Of a stretch of 43,465 nt of DNA, positions 22,408 to 33,390 are shown piece after piece. A program made the translations under genes and the position numbers. How positions within the stretch are numbered: the stretch's first letter is position 1; every line of letters begins with the position of its first letter. The notes under the pieces are model-generated. The model was not told the origin of the DNA and ran no database searches. It saw only the letters and a list, made by a program, of their open reading frames with translations. The stretch comes from Trichinella spiralis (Eukaryota; Nematoda; Enoplea; Trichinellida; Trichinellidae): the NCBI GenBank assembly GCA_000181795.3, contig CM012953.1, positions 17,601,774-17,645,238 of the forward strand, in the 5' to 3' direction.

Positions 22408-22928
22408 ACTTTAAACTGTTGTAAGAGTAAAAATGCGAGTGAAATTATTTGCAGTTGTGTTTCATAATATACATCTTTTATTATGATTAATTAGCACCAA
22501 AGTTTTGCAGGAAAGTATTAGTGGTGACAATTTTTGAAGAGGGAACAATTTGACAAAATAATGATCGCGTTTTTGATTTTATTCCAAGGTTTGAGTTTTT
22601 TATTATTAATAAAAAGTTCAATGTTATTAATTTTGTTTTTTTCATCTTTGAATAAGCTTAAGAAATGGTTGATTATTGTGAAATCGGTAAATTAGAATAT
22701 TAAAAATACGTCGCTAATTATTTTAATACTATATATTAAAAATTGTAAAAAAAAGAAGAAAAGAGTATATTTTTCAAATAGAACAAGATTTACGTGGGAC
22801 AAAAATAGTCGGATTACTGTAGTACATCCTTGATTTTATTTCCTACTGTATATAGTGAAGGGATGTTCGATCATGTGATGAATGGTTTTTTGAGTTTGTA
22901 ATTGAAGATTATGTGAATTATTCGCAAC
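22408..22928. other. intergenic, no gene seen
   Basis: AT-rich spacer between the small membrane-protein gene and ATG2, which lie in tandem. It should hold the 3' end of the first and the promoter of the second. No motif stands out beyond AATAAA at about 22605. Confidence 0.5.
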
Positions 22929-25900
22929 ATGACTTGGTGTTCATATTTACGTGATGTGCCATCGTCGCTGATGTCACCATTTTGCACATTTCTGCTGAAT
23001 CGTTATTTGGGCTGTTACTTGCTGAACAAGCAGATCAACATTGAACAGTTGTCAGTGGACATTTTTGCCGGCAAGGGTTCACTGAAAGAGGTAGAATTGG
23101 ACGTGAAGCACATCAACGAGACACTTTTGGAACGAAACATCCCTGTGCATTTGTTCGATGGATTTGTGAAAGAAATAACAATAAACGTTCCGTGGACAAC
23201 TTTGCTCGAAGATTGTTGTCTGGTTGAAATAGATGGTTTGGAAGTTACTCTGCGCGGTCAACCGATCCCCTGCAACAGTGGAATAAATTCAGTGTTGGAA
23301 TCGTTGATGATGAGCGTCACTAGCAGTTTGGAATTGGCGCGCAGTTTTGTCGTTGAACACAACGGTAAGTGCAGTTTTGATCCGGAAAACGACGACAAAT
23401 TGCCTTTCGACGTGATATCTCCGTTGGTGAAATTGATCGACACGTTTCTTTCTCGGATGCGTTTTGTAATTACAAATGTCGTTTGTCGTTTGGAACATTA
23501 TTACGAAGATCGTTGGGTTGCGTTGGAAGCGCGCGTCGGCAAATTGGAAGTGGTGGATCAGTTGGTTTTGGAAAAAGAATTGTCGAACAAGCGTGCGAGT
23601 GGAGTTGAAGAAGAATCGTCGTCCTGGCCCGAGCCGAAAAAAGATATTCCCTACAAAGCGATAAGCATTTTCGACGTTCGTCTTTATACGGATTCATTTT
23701 TGCCGGTAATTTCCATGCGCAGCGCTATTGATTCGGCCAGGCGTTCTTGTTTCGTCTCTGCCACTGCTGAACCGAATTCTCCGATTGTTGCATCGAACTG
23801 CGCGACGACTTCATTGTACACTTCGTGCGTGAATGCGAATGAAGAAAGTGAAATGACGACAACGACGACGACTTCGAGTGCTGCTTCGACAGTTCGCGTT
23901 TCCGCCCACCAGTCTGGCATATGCAAAGAGCCGTTCATGTTCGCTTGTTTCGCGTCGCCGACTGCGGCAAAGTTTCTAGTGCATCTTCGGAACGCAACTT
24001 GCCCAGACGGTGAACGTTTGACCAGTGGCGATTGTCGCATCGCCACCGTCAAAGGTTGGATCGAATCGTTGACAGTGATGATCGCACCGCAGCGTTTGAA
24101 ATTGCTCTACCATTTGCTCAAGGGGATTTTCCACTGTCCGCAAGGTGATTTGAAAATCGGCGGACATTTGAAAAATGGTTCGAAAAAACCATTCGACGGT
24201 GCCGAGTTTGTCGTGTCGGATCAAGACGATTGGCTGGCCGAGGAGACGTTCTATCCAATGACCGGCATGCCGACAACTCGTGCCGAAGATTCGTATTTCG
24301 ACCAAGAAGAAGATCTTGTTGGAACATCTGCAGCTGAATTGGATCGGTCGAGCGTATTGGTCGAAGTTGGCTTTTGTTGGATTGCAATCACGCACGACGA
24401 TTTTTGCGACGACGTAGAACTCGACGACGACGACGAGCATACGGTTCGGCAAAGAATCGACGATTTTTTCACCTGCAGCAGATCCGTATTGTTCGACTAT
24501 TCGAAAAAGATCCCAGTTGGATTGAATTCACGGTCGGCATTCGATTCAGCTCTGCCTTGGGATCATTTGCGTTTGGTGGTCGATTCGTTGAAGCTCGAGA
24601 CGACGTTCCAAGCGAACAGTCGGACGGAATTGTTCGAATTGAAATTTTCTTGTTCCAATTTCGAATTGGTCGAATCGTTGCAAACCGACCACCAGACAAG
24701 TCGATCTTACACGGAATTGTTGAAATTCGATCATGTCGAACAGCAGGGGCAAAATATTGGAAAATTTCAAATGGCAGTGAAACGCAAACGGGGATTTCGC
24801 GTCAGTGTCGAATTGGAACCTTGCTCGTGCGAAGTGGACATTTCGATGGTGAATCGCATCGCCGCTCTGTTGAGCCCATTGCCCAGAAGAAGAGGTTGCT
24901 CGTCGTCGCCGATAACGACGAGTTCTTCGAGACAGTTGTTCAGTCGGTCCGAACCGTTGTCGTTGAATGCAAATTTGTTCACCAACTTGCCTCAGGGACC
25001 TTTTTACGACGCTTCGGCGCCGATGGTCACGGTGAAATGCGCGAACGTGACGTTGACAGTTCGAGTGCCCGAACCACGCCCCATTGGGATCGAGTTGGCG
25101 TCGTTGAAAGAGAAACGACTACGCCAAGAATATTTCACCGTTCGATTGGCAGAGTTTTGTGTAAAATTTGTCGTGGAAAACGACTTTTGCAACAAGGGTC
25201 GAATTGTGGTACAATTTGCATCGTTCAATGGTGATTTTGTCGACCAGTTTGGTATTGTGCACAAAGTGTGCAAAGCGAAAGGTGGAAACGACGACGACGA
25301 CGGCAAAAATCATGCTAAATTCATCGCCCAATGGAATGGTCGTTTTCGTACGAACAGTGAAATTGCTCAAATTGAAACGTTCAACTACGACGACCATAAT
25401 CATAGTGGTAACGACAACGACGACCCTACTACTACTACTACTACTAATAATAATAATACTAATACTAATAATACTAATGATGATGATGATGATGATGATT
25501 CTACTCCAGTGGCAAAAAGTTTGCAGGAAAGTTTGATTCGCATACGCCCCGCGCCCAGTGGTTTTCTGAATCCATTTTCCAAAAGTCGAATTGCCTACGA
25601 AGGGGAACCGTTGATTGTTGTCGGCAATGCGCAAGAGTTGAAGTCGTTCCGCGAAACCGCGTGCGGTAATTGTCAGGTAAATTTTCAAATATCCATCGCC
25701 CAGCTTTGCGTTGCCGTCGACGACAAAAATCTGTACGAGTTGTTGTTCAATCGACTGTTTGTCGATTTTTCGTTGTGGAATTGTGCTCGATTCAAGCAGA
25801 TGATGAACAGAAATTCCAACAACCACATCGGTATGTTCTCTTTGTTGTCGTTGCACGACGACGACGACGACGACGATGCCGATTTGAAACAGGCGAACAT

Positions 25901-28835
25901 TTTTGACAATCTTGGGACGAGATTCAATTTCGACTGGTCATTGCAATTGAACGTGTCGAAATTGGATATTGTGTTGAATTCGTCGTCGGCTCGCGGCGAT
26001 TCCACTGCGACGGTCAAGTTGCACGGCGACGGTGTGGAATGGTTTGCCACTGTCGGTATTGACGAGGCGGAACATTTTGCATCCGATGCTGGATATTTTT
26101 ATTTGAATTCTCAACAATTGGTGATCAGTCGACTGAAAAGCACCATTGCTGATCAAGATCAAGAACGGCAGTCGGTGACAGACGTCGATTCGGATTCGTT
26201 TGGCGATCCGAGCGCGTTCGTCGTCGAACTCGAACCCACCAGCCGGATGATGAATCTTCGTTGTCGTGGCGACGGCGCATGTTTCTCAGTCGGGGCTGAG
26301 ATTTTGTTCGACCCGACCGCTGAGTCTGGTCGAAAATTGATAATCGCGTTCGGCTTGAGGGATTTGACCGTGCAACAAGTGCCTGCGGCGTCGGTGTTGT
26401 CGTTGAAGGATTTTTTCGACATCCGCGCCTTCTACGTTCCCGGCTACACGCCGCCGCCGTTGACGACCGATTTCCATTTGCACTTGTGGAACGTGTCGTT
26501 GGAATACAGACCGCCCGAGCTCGGCATGACGCTGCTGGTCAACGTCAGCAACGCCGACGTCAGTACGAGCATTGATTTGGACGAAAGTTTGTTTCGACTG
26601 AATTTCATCGTCGAAGATTCGTCCTTGTTTTTGGCCCCCCACGATGAGGATCGACTGTCGATCGGCGAGTTTGTCTGCTTGATGAAGATGGGATTTTTCA
26701 ACGTGCTGTTGTCGATTTCCACTGACGGCAGTGAAACTGAAGACCAGGCCGACCGAAGAGCCCAGTACAAACTTCAGGCTAGGAACGACGCGCTCCATTT
26801 GTACACTTGTGCCGACAGTTGCGCGGCGTTGTTGGTCATTTTTCGGCACCTCTGCGTCGACAGTGCGGTCGAAGATTGTACAGTGGGATCGGATGTTGTC
26901 GACGATTCGTCGATCGACGACGGGGAATCTGCGGCCACGAGATACGAACAAATTAGTGCAATGTTGGAATCGGCGATGAAAGAAGAAACAAAAGTAGCTG
27001 GTGGTGGTGGGGATAAAGAAGACGAACGACGAACAACAGCAGCAGCAGCAGCAGCAGGAGGAGGAGGAGAATGGGAAGAATGCGGAGATGATTTGTTGTT
27101 GTCGTCGTCGTCGTCGTCGTCCATGCACGCCAACGACGATGCGTTCACAGTTTTGGAAAGTATACTGGCGAAGAAGAAGAAAAAGAACAGTTGTTTGAAA
27201 AAAGCGAAACCGACGTTGAACTGGTTGAACGGCGAACAGCGGATCGAAGTGGTAGATTGCCACTTGAAACAGCCGACTGACAAGACGGATCCGTTCCTGG
27301 TGTTGCCCGAAGGTTACCCGATGCCGGTTATGGAATATTTGTTCCGCGACTTGTCGGTCGTCTGGCACGTGTACGCCGGGTCCGATTTCCACGGCGCCTT
27401 CCTGACCGACGCCCGTTGTCCCAAACGTCACTGCGACGGGGTGTCGGTGCCGAGTGGCTGTTTCCGGTCGGACGACGACTGCTGGTCGGACGGTCTGCAA
27501 CGGCGTCGCCCTCGCCCCAGCGAACTGGGCGACGGCCTGCAACGGGATCGTCGCGTGGCGGTCGATTTCCACTTGAACAAAGTGACCTGGTTGCACCAGC
27601 GGTTCGCCGATCCTCGTCTGCCCCAAGTGTCCAGGCAGATGATCGACGTGCAAGATTTGGAAGTGATCGACAAATTGCCGACGTCGAAAGTGACCAAGTT
27701 GTTCTGCGGCGCGCGATTGTCGCGCCAGTCGACCCGACCGATGTTGTCGGTGAGATGTTTGCGGGCGTTGGCCGGTGGTCCGTCATCGTCGTCGTCGTCG
27801 TCATCGTCGTCGTCTTCCACCGAGTGCAGTTTGAAAGTGTCGCTGGTGCCGGTCCGATTGAGCGTCGATCAGGAGACGTTGGAATTTTTGGAACAATTTT
27901 TCAAACTCGTCCTCGTCGACGAGTCGTTGTTGGAAGATCGTCAGCTGAACCGCAGCGCGTCCGGTTGTACTAGCAGTAATGACGCGTCGGTTGTCGACCA
28001 CCACCGCCAACACCAGCACAGACGACGCAGGCTAATGTCGAAATTCAGCAGACAGTCGTCGGTCAGCTATTTTCGATCGTTCACGTTGTCACCGTCGACG
28101 TCGGTCAAGTTGGAATATTTCGGCAAACGACACGTCGACGTGGAACGGGGTGCTTTGCAAGGGTTGCTGTTGGGTTTGAGTCGGCTCCATTGCACCGAAT
28201 TGAAGTTGAAAGAATTGCAGAACCGGCACGGGATGTTGGGCCTCGACCGCGTGCTGGCCTACGTGGTGAACGAGTGGCTGCGCGACATCCGCAACAATCA
28301 ACTGATGGCGTTGGTCGGTTCGGTGGAACCGTTGCACAACGTAGCCCAAATTGCCGGCGGTATACGCGACCTGCTCTGGCTGCCGGTGCAAAGTTTGCGC
28401 AACGAGGGTCGCCTGCTGCGCGGCGTCCAACGCGGCACGGCGAGTTTCGCCGTCTCGACCGCGTCGACCATTTTGGACCTGAGCGAACAGTTCTTCGTCG
28501 CCATTCACACGGTCGCCGAATTCGCCTTCGACGTGGTCAGTCCGGACAGTTGTCGCCAGCAGCGTCGCCAGTTGGTCCGCCGACCCTCGCCCCCGCCGTT
28601 GGATTTTCGCCACGGTTTCGACCGGGCCTGTTCGACCGTACGCAGCGGCTTGGCCGAAACCGCCCACGCGGTGGCGGCGATCGGTCGAGACGACCGGGCC
28701 CAGTACGGTCGCAACCCGATCCGCGATCTGCTTCGCCAAGCGACCCCGTGCGTTTTCGGACCCGTGCTAGTGGCCAGTCGGGCGTCGCACCAATTGCTGG
28801 GCGGTTTGAAGAACCAAATTCGTCCAGAACAGTGA
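22929..28835 (+). CDS. ATG2: autophagy-related protein 2, single exon
   Basis: This uninterrupted frame of 1,968 residues fits the family (human ATG2A 1,938, ATG2B 2,078). ATG2 is a rod-like bridge that moves lipids from the ER to the growing phagophore together with WIPI/ATG18 and ATG9. The chorein-type N-terminus is clear: CTFLLNRYLGCYLLNKQI, then IEQLSVDIFAGKGSLKEVEL and VPWTTLLEDCCLVEIDGLEV. The C-terminal ATG2 domain (about residues 1750-1968) is strong: HGMLGLDRVLAYVVNEWLRD, then IRDLLWLPVQSLRNEGRLLR, RGTASFAVSTAS and QLLGGLKNQIRPEQ; human has MLGVDKVLGYALNEWLQDIR and LLGGMRNQIVP. The middle holds simple-sequence runs (Thr/Asn/Asp near 25420-25500, Asp near 25855-25877, Ala/Gly near 27030-27075, Ser near 27096-27122 and 27785-27820). 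The lack of introns and the rising GC toward the 3' end set it apart from its neighbours. Confidence 0.93.
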   Translation: MTWCSYLRDVPSSLMSPFCTFLLNRYLGCYLLNKQINIEQLSVDIFAGKGSLKEVELDVKHINETLLERNIPVHLFDGFVKEITINVPWTTLLEDCCLVEIDGLEVTLRGQPIPCNSGINSVLESLMMSVTSSLELARSFVVEHNGKCSFDPENDDKLPFDVISPLVKLIDTFLSRMRFVITNVVCRLEHYYEDRWVALEARVGKLEVVDQLVLEKELSNKRASGVEEESSSWPEPKKDIPYKAISIFDVRLYTDSFLPVISMRSAIDSARRSCFVSATAEPNSPIVASNCATTSLYTSCVNANEESEMTTTTTTSSAASTVRVSAHQSGICKEPFMFACFASPTAAKFLVHLRNATCPDGERLTSGDCRIATVKGWIESLTVMIAPQRLKLLYHLLKGIFHCPQGDLKIGGHLKNGSKKPFDGAEFVVSDQDDWLAEETFYPMTGMPTTRAEDSYFDQEEDLVGTSAAELDRSSVLVEVGFCWIAITHDDFCDDVELDDDDEHTVRQRIDDFFTCSRSVLFDYSKKIPVGLNSRSAFDSALPWDHLRLVVDSLKLETTFQANSRTELFELKFSCSNFELVESLQTDHQTSRSYTELLKFDHVEQQGQNIGKFQMAVKRKRGFRVSVELEPCSCEVDISMVNRIAALLSPLPRRRGCSSSPITTSSSRQLFSRSEPLSLNANLFTNLPQGPFYDASAPMVTVKCANVTLTVRVPEPRPIGIELASLKEKRLRQEYFTVRLAEFCVKFVVENDFCNKGRIVVQFASFNGDFVDQFGIVHKVCKAKGGNDDDDGKNHAKFIAQWNGRFRTNSEIAQIETFNYDDHNHSGNDNDDPTTTTTTNNNNTNTNNTNDDDDDDDSTPVAKSLQESLIRIRPAPSGFLNPFSKSRIAYEGEPLIVVGNAQELKSFRETACGNCQVNFQISIAQLCVAVDDKNLYELLFNRLFVDFSLWNCARFKQMMNRNSNNHIGMFSLLSLHDDDDDDDADLKQANIFDNLGTRFNFDWSLQLNVSKLDIVLNSSSARGDSTATVKLHGDGVEWFATVGIDEAEHFASDAGYFYLNSQQLVISRLKSTIADQDQERQSVTDVDSDSFGDPSAFVVELEPTSRMMNLRCRGDGACFSVGAEILFDPTAESGRKLIIAFGLRDLTVQQVPAASVLSLKDFFDIRAFYVPGYTPPPLTTDFHLHLWNVSLEYRPPELGMTLLVNVSNADVSTSIDLDESLFRLNFIVEDSSLFLAPHDEDRLSIGEFVCLMKMGFFNVLLSISTDGSETEDQADRRAQYKLQARNDALHLYTCADSCAALLVIFRHLCVDSAVEDCTVGSDVVDDSSIDDGESAATRYEQISAMLESAMKEETKVAGGGGDKEDERRTTAAAAAAGGGGEWEECGDDLLLSSSSSSSMHANDDAFTVLESILAKKKKKNSCLKKAKPTLNWLNGEQRIEVVDCHLKQPTDKTDPFLVLPEGYPMPVMEYLFRDLSVVWHVYAGSDFHGAFLTDARCPKRHCDGVSVPSGCFRSDDDCWSDGLQRRRPRPSELGDGLQRDRRVAVDFHLNKVTWLHQRFADPRLPQVSRQMIDVQDLEVIDKLPTSKVTKLFCGARLSRQSTRPMLSVRCLRALAGGPSSSSSSSSSSSSTECSLKVSLVPVRLSVDQETLEFLEQFFKLVLVDESLLEDRQLNRSASGCTSSNDASVVDHHRQHQHRRRRLMSKFSRQSSVSYFRSFTLSPSTSVKLEYFGKRHVDVERGALQGLLLGLSRLHCTELKLKELQNRHGMLGLDRVLAYVVNEWLRDIRNNQLMALVGSVEPLHNVAQIAGGIRDLLWLPVQSLRNEGRLLRGVQRGTASFAVSTASTILDLSEQFFVAIHTVAEFAFDVVSPDSCRQQRRQLVRRPSPPPLDFRHGFDRACSTVRSGLAETAHAVAAIGRDDRAQYGRNPIRDLLRQATPCVFGPVLVASRASHQLLGGLKNQIRPEQ

Positions 28836-29349
28836 CCAAGTGGAAACGACTGGAGGAAGAGAAACCAACAGCGACAACGCTTGCTTTTCGCTCTTTTTTT
28901 TTATTAATTAATTTGTCAATTAAAAATTTTCCCAACAATTGTACTTGAAAATCTCGTCCACTTGTGTACTACTGTAGGAGATTTATTTGAATTCATGTCA
29001 TGTCACTCAATTTTAATCTATATTTGTCTTATGTTTTATTTATTAATTTATTTTTTAAATACACTTTACACTGACTGATGAAAATGATGAGATCGAAATA
29101 GATATGCCTTTTTTTTTTTATTTCTTCTACTCTTCGAGATGCTGTTGATCAGTGCACTCAGAGACAGAAAGAGAGAGAGAGAGTTGTGTCGATTGAATTT
29201 GACGTGTTTACTTTCTCGAACTTGTGTGCTTCGACAAACATTTACTCTCCGTTGATGTTTGCCTTCAGCAACAACAAGCGAACAACGGCACACTTGGTTA
29301 TGGTTGCGTTGTGAAATTTTGAAAAAAAAAAGAAAAACAAAACGGTTCG
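28836..29349. other. spacer between ATG2 and the transporter
   Basis: This holds the ATG2 3' end and the transporter leader. There is a GA-rich run at about 29168-29183 and T/A runs. Minus-strand frames here have low-complexity translations and no motif. Confidence 0.5.
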
Positions 29350-31491
29350 ATGATGGACCCACGACAGTTGTTTTTGCTGAAATTGAACAACGTCGATGTG
29401 GGAGAAGAGAGAAGAAACAATTGCACGCTTTTTCATCCGATGCAAAATAGTCGTTTGAACGATTTCAAATCCACCTTGAAACAACGTTCGTTTCACGTTG
29501 CATTTTGTTTGTCGGTTGGATTTTTCTTCTTCGAAATTGTTCGCATATCCATCAATATCGCTTTGCCTTTCATCACTGAATCGTTTTCATCAACTTTTCC
29601 AAATTCCACTGATCAACAACACTTCGACTACAAAATTTGGCAAAAATTTCTCATTCTTGTCGCCTACTATGTCGCTTGTGTCGTCTCCACGCCACTCAGT
29701 GTCTATTTGAACAAACGCAAAAGTCCGAAATTTTTTCTAATGTTCACCTCGGCGACCACTTCTCTTCTTTGCATCCTCTTGCCCACAGTATCCCAGTGGT
29801 CATTCTACTATGTGGCCGGTGTTCAGTTCATGTTCGGTACGATGCGGGTGAGTTCCGATGTTCGAATCAATTTCAGTCGATCAATTTTTCTATTGGCAAT
29901 TATTTTATTCGAGATATTCACTCTGCCGGCATTTATTAAAATTCTTGGCAATTGGATTCCAATATCGACTAGAGGTAAAGCGTATACAATGATCGTCATT
30001 GGTAAGTATGTGGAAAAATTATGATCAAAAAAAAAAAAAGAAAAAAAATTCATTTCAAAGTTGTCGTCAGATTTGTTTTCAATTTTCAACAATTTCAGCA
30101 TTTTCTGCTGCCCATATAATTGGATCTTCGATTGTTAGCTGCGTTTCAAGTTCGTTTCGTTCAATTGGAGGTTGGGCTATTGCTTATTATTGCATAGGTT
30201 TGCAAGTTTTCAACAACAAAAAAAATATTCCACTCTCTAATCGATATTGCAATTTGCTTTTTCTATTTTTTTTTCAAAGCTATATTCGGATTCACATGGA
30301 TGGCATTTCTGGTGATGACCGTTACTAGCAATCCTGAAAAATGCCAAACTATTCAAAGAAAAGAAAAACTTGTCCTATTGAAAACGTTGGAAACTGAGCA
30401 AAAAGTCTGGCAAGTAATCAAAGCTTGTTTGTTTGTTTCAAACCAAAAAAAATCACTTTGACAAGTTTATTATTCCATTGAAAATTTGAAAATCAGAATT
30501 TACATTTTCCAATCAGTGAAAAGTGAATTCATTGTATTTTGAGGAAATTCAACATAACGACGAGCAAGTATTGATTTGTTGGAAAACGACTTTTCTCTCT
30601 CCACTGGGATTGATTTCGTTCTTGAAATCTGTCGCTATTTTGTGCGCTATTCGATGCTACGAAATCTATTCACCCGTAGTGAATTTTCACCTTCGACAAT
30701 GTATTTCAGTTGACTTTATGGTAATGTGAAAAATTGAATCAAATTTGACAATTGTCGAAATTATCATCAAAATACCAATAATAAATATATTATCGGTTAG
30801 ATTGGCATTATGGACAGTGTTCCGATGTTGTTCCATTTGATTGGATATTTTACATTGACAATCCTATCTGCTAAACTGAATCGAACAACTACAGAACAAC
30901 AAGCTTGCCGTGATTTGGACTTTTTCTCTTTTGTTGGTCAGCTTTATTTCGAATATTTTCCATTTGATCATTTATCATTCGTATAAAATTTGCTCCGTTT
31001 CTACGTGCTGATTTTTTCAGGCTCGCTGAGCATTGCAATTTCTGTTGCCTTATTGCCGTTGCTTCCGTGCGATCAGTTGCTACTTTGGTATTTCATTTCT
31101 ATCAGTTTTGGACTTTTTCTCGGCTCTTGCATTTCTCAGGGCAATTTTAAAATTTTCTTCTTTCACATTAATGTACCTGAAATTCAAACGCAACTTTTTT
31201 ACGAACTTTCTCTGGCCGAATGCGGAACTGTCCTATGGTTGTTAGCTTGTAGTTTTGCACAATCCTTCGCGTCGGTAAGTTAACTTTCTGTTGTCAGTGT
31301 TGTATTTTGGAAAATTTTTAATTTTTTTCTCCTATGATTTATTAATCAAGTTGTGTTTTTTTTCAATTTCTGCCTGTCTACAGCAGACCGTATTTCAAGC
31401 GGTTGCAGTTTGCACACCAATATTTATGGTCATATTTTCCGCTTTGATCAATTTGATTTGGAAAAGCAAAAATGGTTACGCAATATTGTAA
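29350..31491 (+). CDS. SLC17-like major facilitator transporter (8 exons)
   Basis: Family members carry organic anions (phosphate, glutamate, sialic acid) across plasma, synaptic-vesicle or lysosomal membranes. My exons are 29350-29847, 29914-30001, 30099-30197, 30280-30413, 30544-30720, 30801-30936, 31021-31274 and 31384-31491. They sum to 1,494 nt, 497 residues, in frame throughout, and the family norm is near 500. About a dozen hydrophobic segments fit MFS. Joining exons 1 and 2 gives FMFGTMRIFTLPAFIKILGN with WIP after it, the counterpart of the SLC17 RxxxGxxEGxTxPAxxxxxxxWxP motif. AIFGFTWMAFLVMTVTSNPE corresponds to the family segment before the central loop. Sequence is divergent, so the substrate is unknown. 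The acceptors TTCGAG (29913) and TTTGAG (30543) are unusual. Confidence 0.72.
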
Positions 31492-31987
31492 AACAAAACT
31501 GAAACGATACAATTTGATCACAATAAATTGTTTTGCATACGATTATACCGGATCACGTATTAGTTAATACGGCGAAAGTGCACGATATGTTGTTTTTTTT
31601 CGTCCATTTTTGTCTATTTTAATGGGAAATTTGTTCTTTTGTGCGTGTTCTGAAATGAATTGAAATTTGAAATGCATTTTCAAATGGAAATTTCAATTTC
31701 CAGTGCTATTTTTGATAGTATGTGTTGTAAAAAGTTTACTTTCAATAATGCAAATTGAATAAGTATAATAAAAAAAAATTTTAAGTTCAGAATTTTACGT
31801 GAGAAATTGATTGAGTCAGTGTTTGCTTGTAGTAATAGTAGAAAGTAAAAGTGTGCATTTTGTTCAATTCTCTTTTAGTAAATGATTGCAAATTCAACAA
31901 CAACACTTGCAAAACTTTGCGAACTTTCGCGAATTCACCAATTTTAGTGTCATATTTCCCTTCTTGTTAAGTTTTTAGAAAATTTTG
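31492..31987. other. spacer, no gene seen
   Basis: AT-rich sequence between the transporter and the first hAT remnant. An AATAAA-like signal for the transporter lies near 31523. No hAT terminal repeat is recognisable here. Confidence 0.5.
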
Positions 31988-32659
31988 TTAATAAATTTCA
32001 CTTCTAATAAACCCAATTTGTACGGTCACCACACTGAAGCCACGTTCAACTAGATTGGAAGATGCGGAGGCGAGTAAGAACTTTCTTACTACTGCCCATA
32101 AACGGATATAAAGGTGTGCAATTTGATGCTGCAACCAGAAATAATGATATCCATTCTTAAACTTCAGCTTTAACTCTTCAGTGGTTTGTAATTCAATTAA
32201 TTTCTCGTCTAATTCCATTTCTGTCTCATCAGTGTTTGAAAATGAATCTATTACCCAATTTGGAATCTTCATTTTGAAAATATCTTGAAATTTTTCTTGC
32301 ATGTCCTTTTGTAGCATATCTAAATGATCACAACAGATTTCAATGTCATCATCGTGCAGCAACGCTTGGAAATTGGTAAATTTTTCTACGCCCCAAGTTG
32401 CGTTTGAACAAAGCCAGCTTTGACATGAATGGTGAAATGAGAGATCTCATCTTTATTAGTTAAGTTCGTTTCCTTTGAAGTTGCAGATTAAGTTCTTTAA
32501 ACTCGGAAAATAAATCAGCCATATATGCTATGTCACTTTTGCACTTCTTCATGCTTCATGCTCTCAGTGAAGGCTCTTTGTCTAACGGAGCCGAAAGCAG
32601 CATTCGAATTGTCTTGAATTAACTCTTGAATCGTCTTTTTTGGTCATATATATGCAGTA

Positions 32660-33390
32660 AAACGTATTAGCCAGTAGTTTGCTCATTGTTTTCCCAACAA
32701 ATATGATCCAGTTGTTTTGATTTTTAGTTAACACTAATTAATGGCGCATTTTGTATATTTATTGGATTTTATTTCATTTTTATACTTGTAATTTTACTGG
32801 TCAGTTGATATCTGCTTGTGCCATTTTTTGTTATACCGTAGCCAGTAGTTGTCACACGTTGTGATTTCTCTTATTTTATTCAAATAAAATTTGAAAGACA
32901 AGCTTTTTCTTTAGATTTAGATTATACCTTGGAATGTACTGGTAATGAATAAAGTAGATGTATTATTCTAACATGAATTTTTAGAGCATGTTTTTGCAAA
33001 TTTTCTCAATTCTGCCTAAATCATAAATTCATAGTTAAAGTAAACTATATGCAACAAGCGTCATCGACCAGGTCAATGTCAAAGTAACTTATCAATAAAC
33101 GTATACTACAGAAAGAATCTATACAAGCTGAAAAATATCTCTGCAATTGCAATAAGAGTGAACTAATAGACTTCAGACACAACTCATTTCATAAATCATC
33201 AGTCTTTCGATCACTTTCGATGATCGAATTAATTTCTTAATTGCTGTACTTTAGTGCAGGAATAGCATATCAAACAGAAGGAAATATCCAATAATTTGGG
33301 AAATTAACATCCCAAAATGCTCATTGTTCACCAGGGTCAAAATGATCCGGAAAAAAAGGACAAAAAATACTTTAGTCATCGGAAGGTTAA
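32660..33390. mobile_element. probable piggyBac-type short insertion inside the hAT
   Basis: hAT coding sequence is lost between about 32660 and 33391. On the right side it stops at a TTAA (33387-33390). Just inside lies GGGTCAAAATGATCC (33334-33348), the same near-palindrome seen at the ends of the larger piggyBac. No transposase is encoded in this roughly 730 bp, so a non-autonomous (MITE-like) copy fits. I could not find the matching left end, so the left limit is approximate. Confidence 0.4.

Noticed and set aside
23684-28739. Many long reverse-strand and alternate frames over ATG2, including one of 455 codons
   Set aside because: They are shadows of the GC-rich ATG2 coding sequence, with low-complexity translations and no family match.
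29848-29876. A 29-nt intron with perfect-looking GTGAGT...TTTCAG ends
   Set aside because: Too short to splice and it breaks the frame; the 66-nt version keeps frame and restores the family motif.
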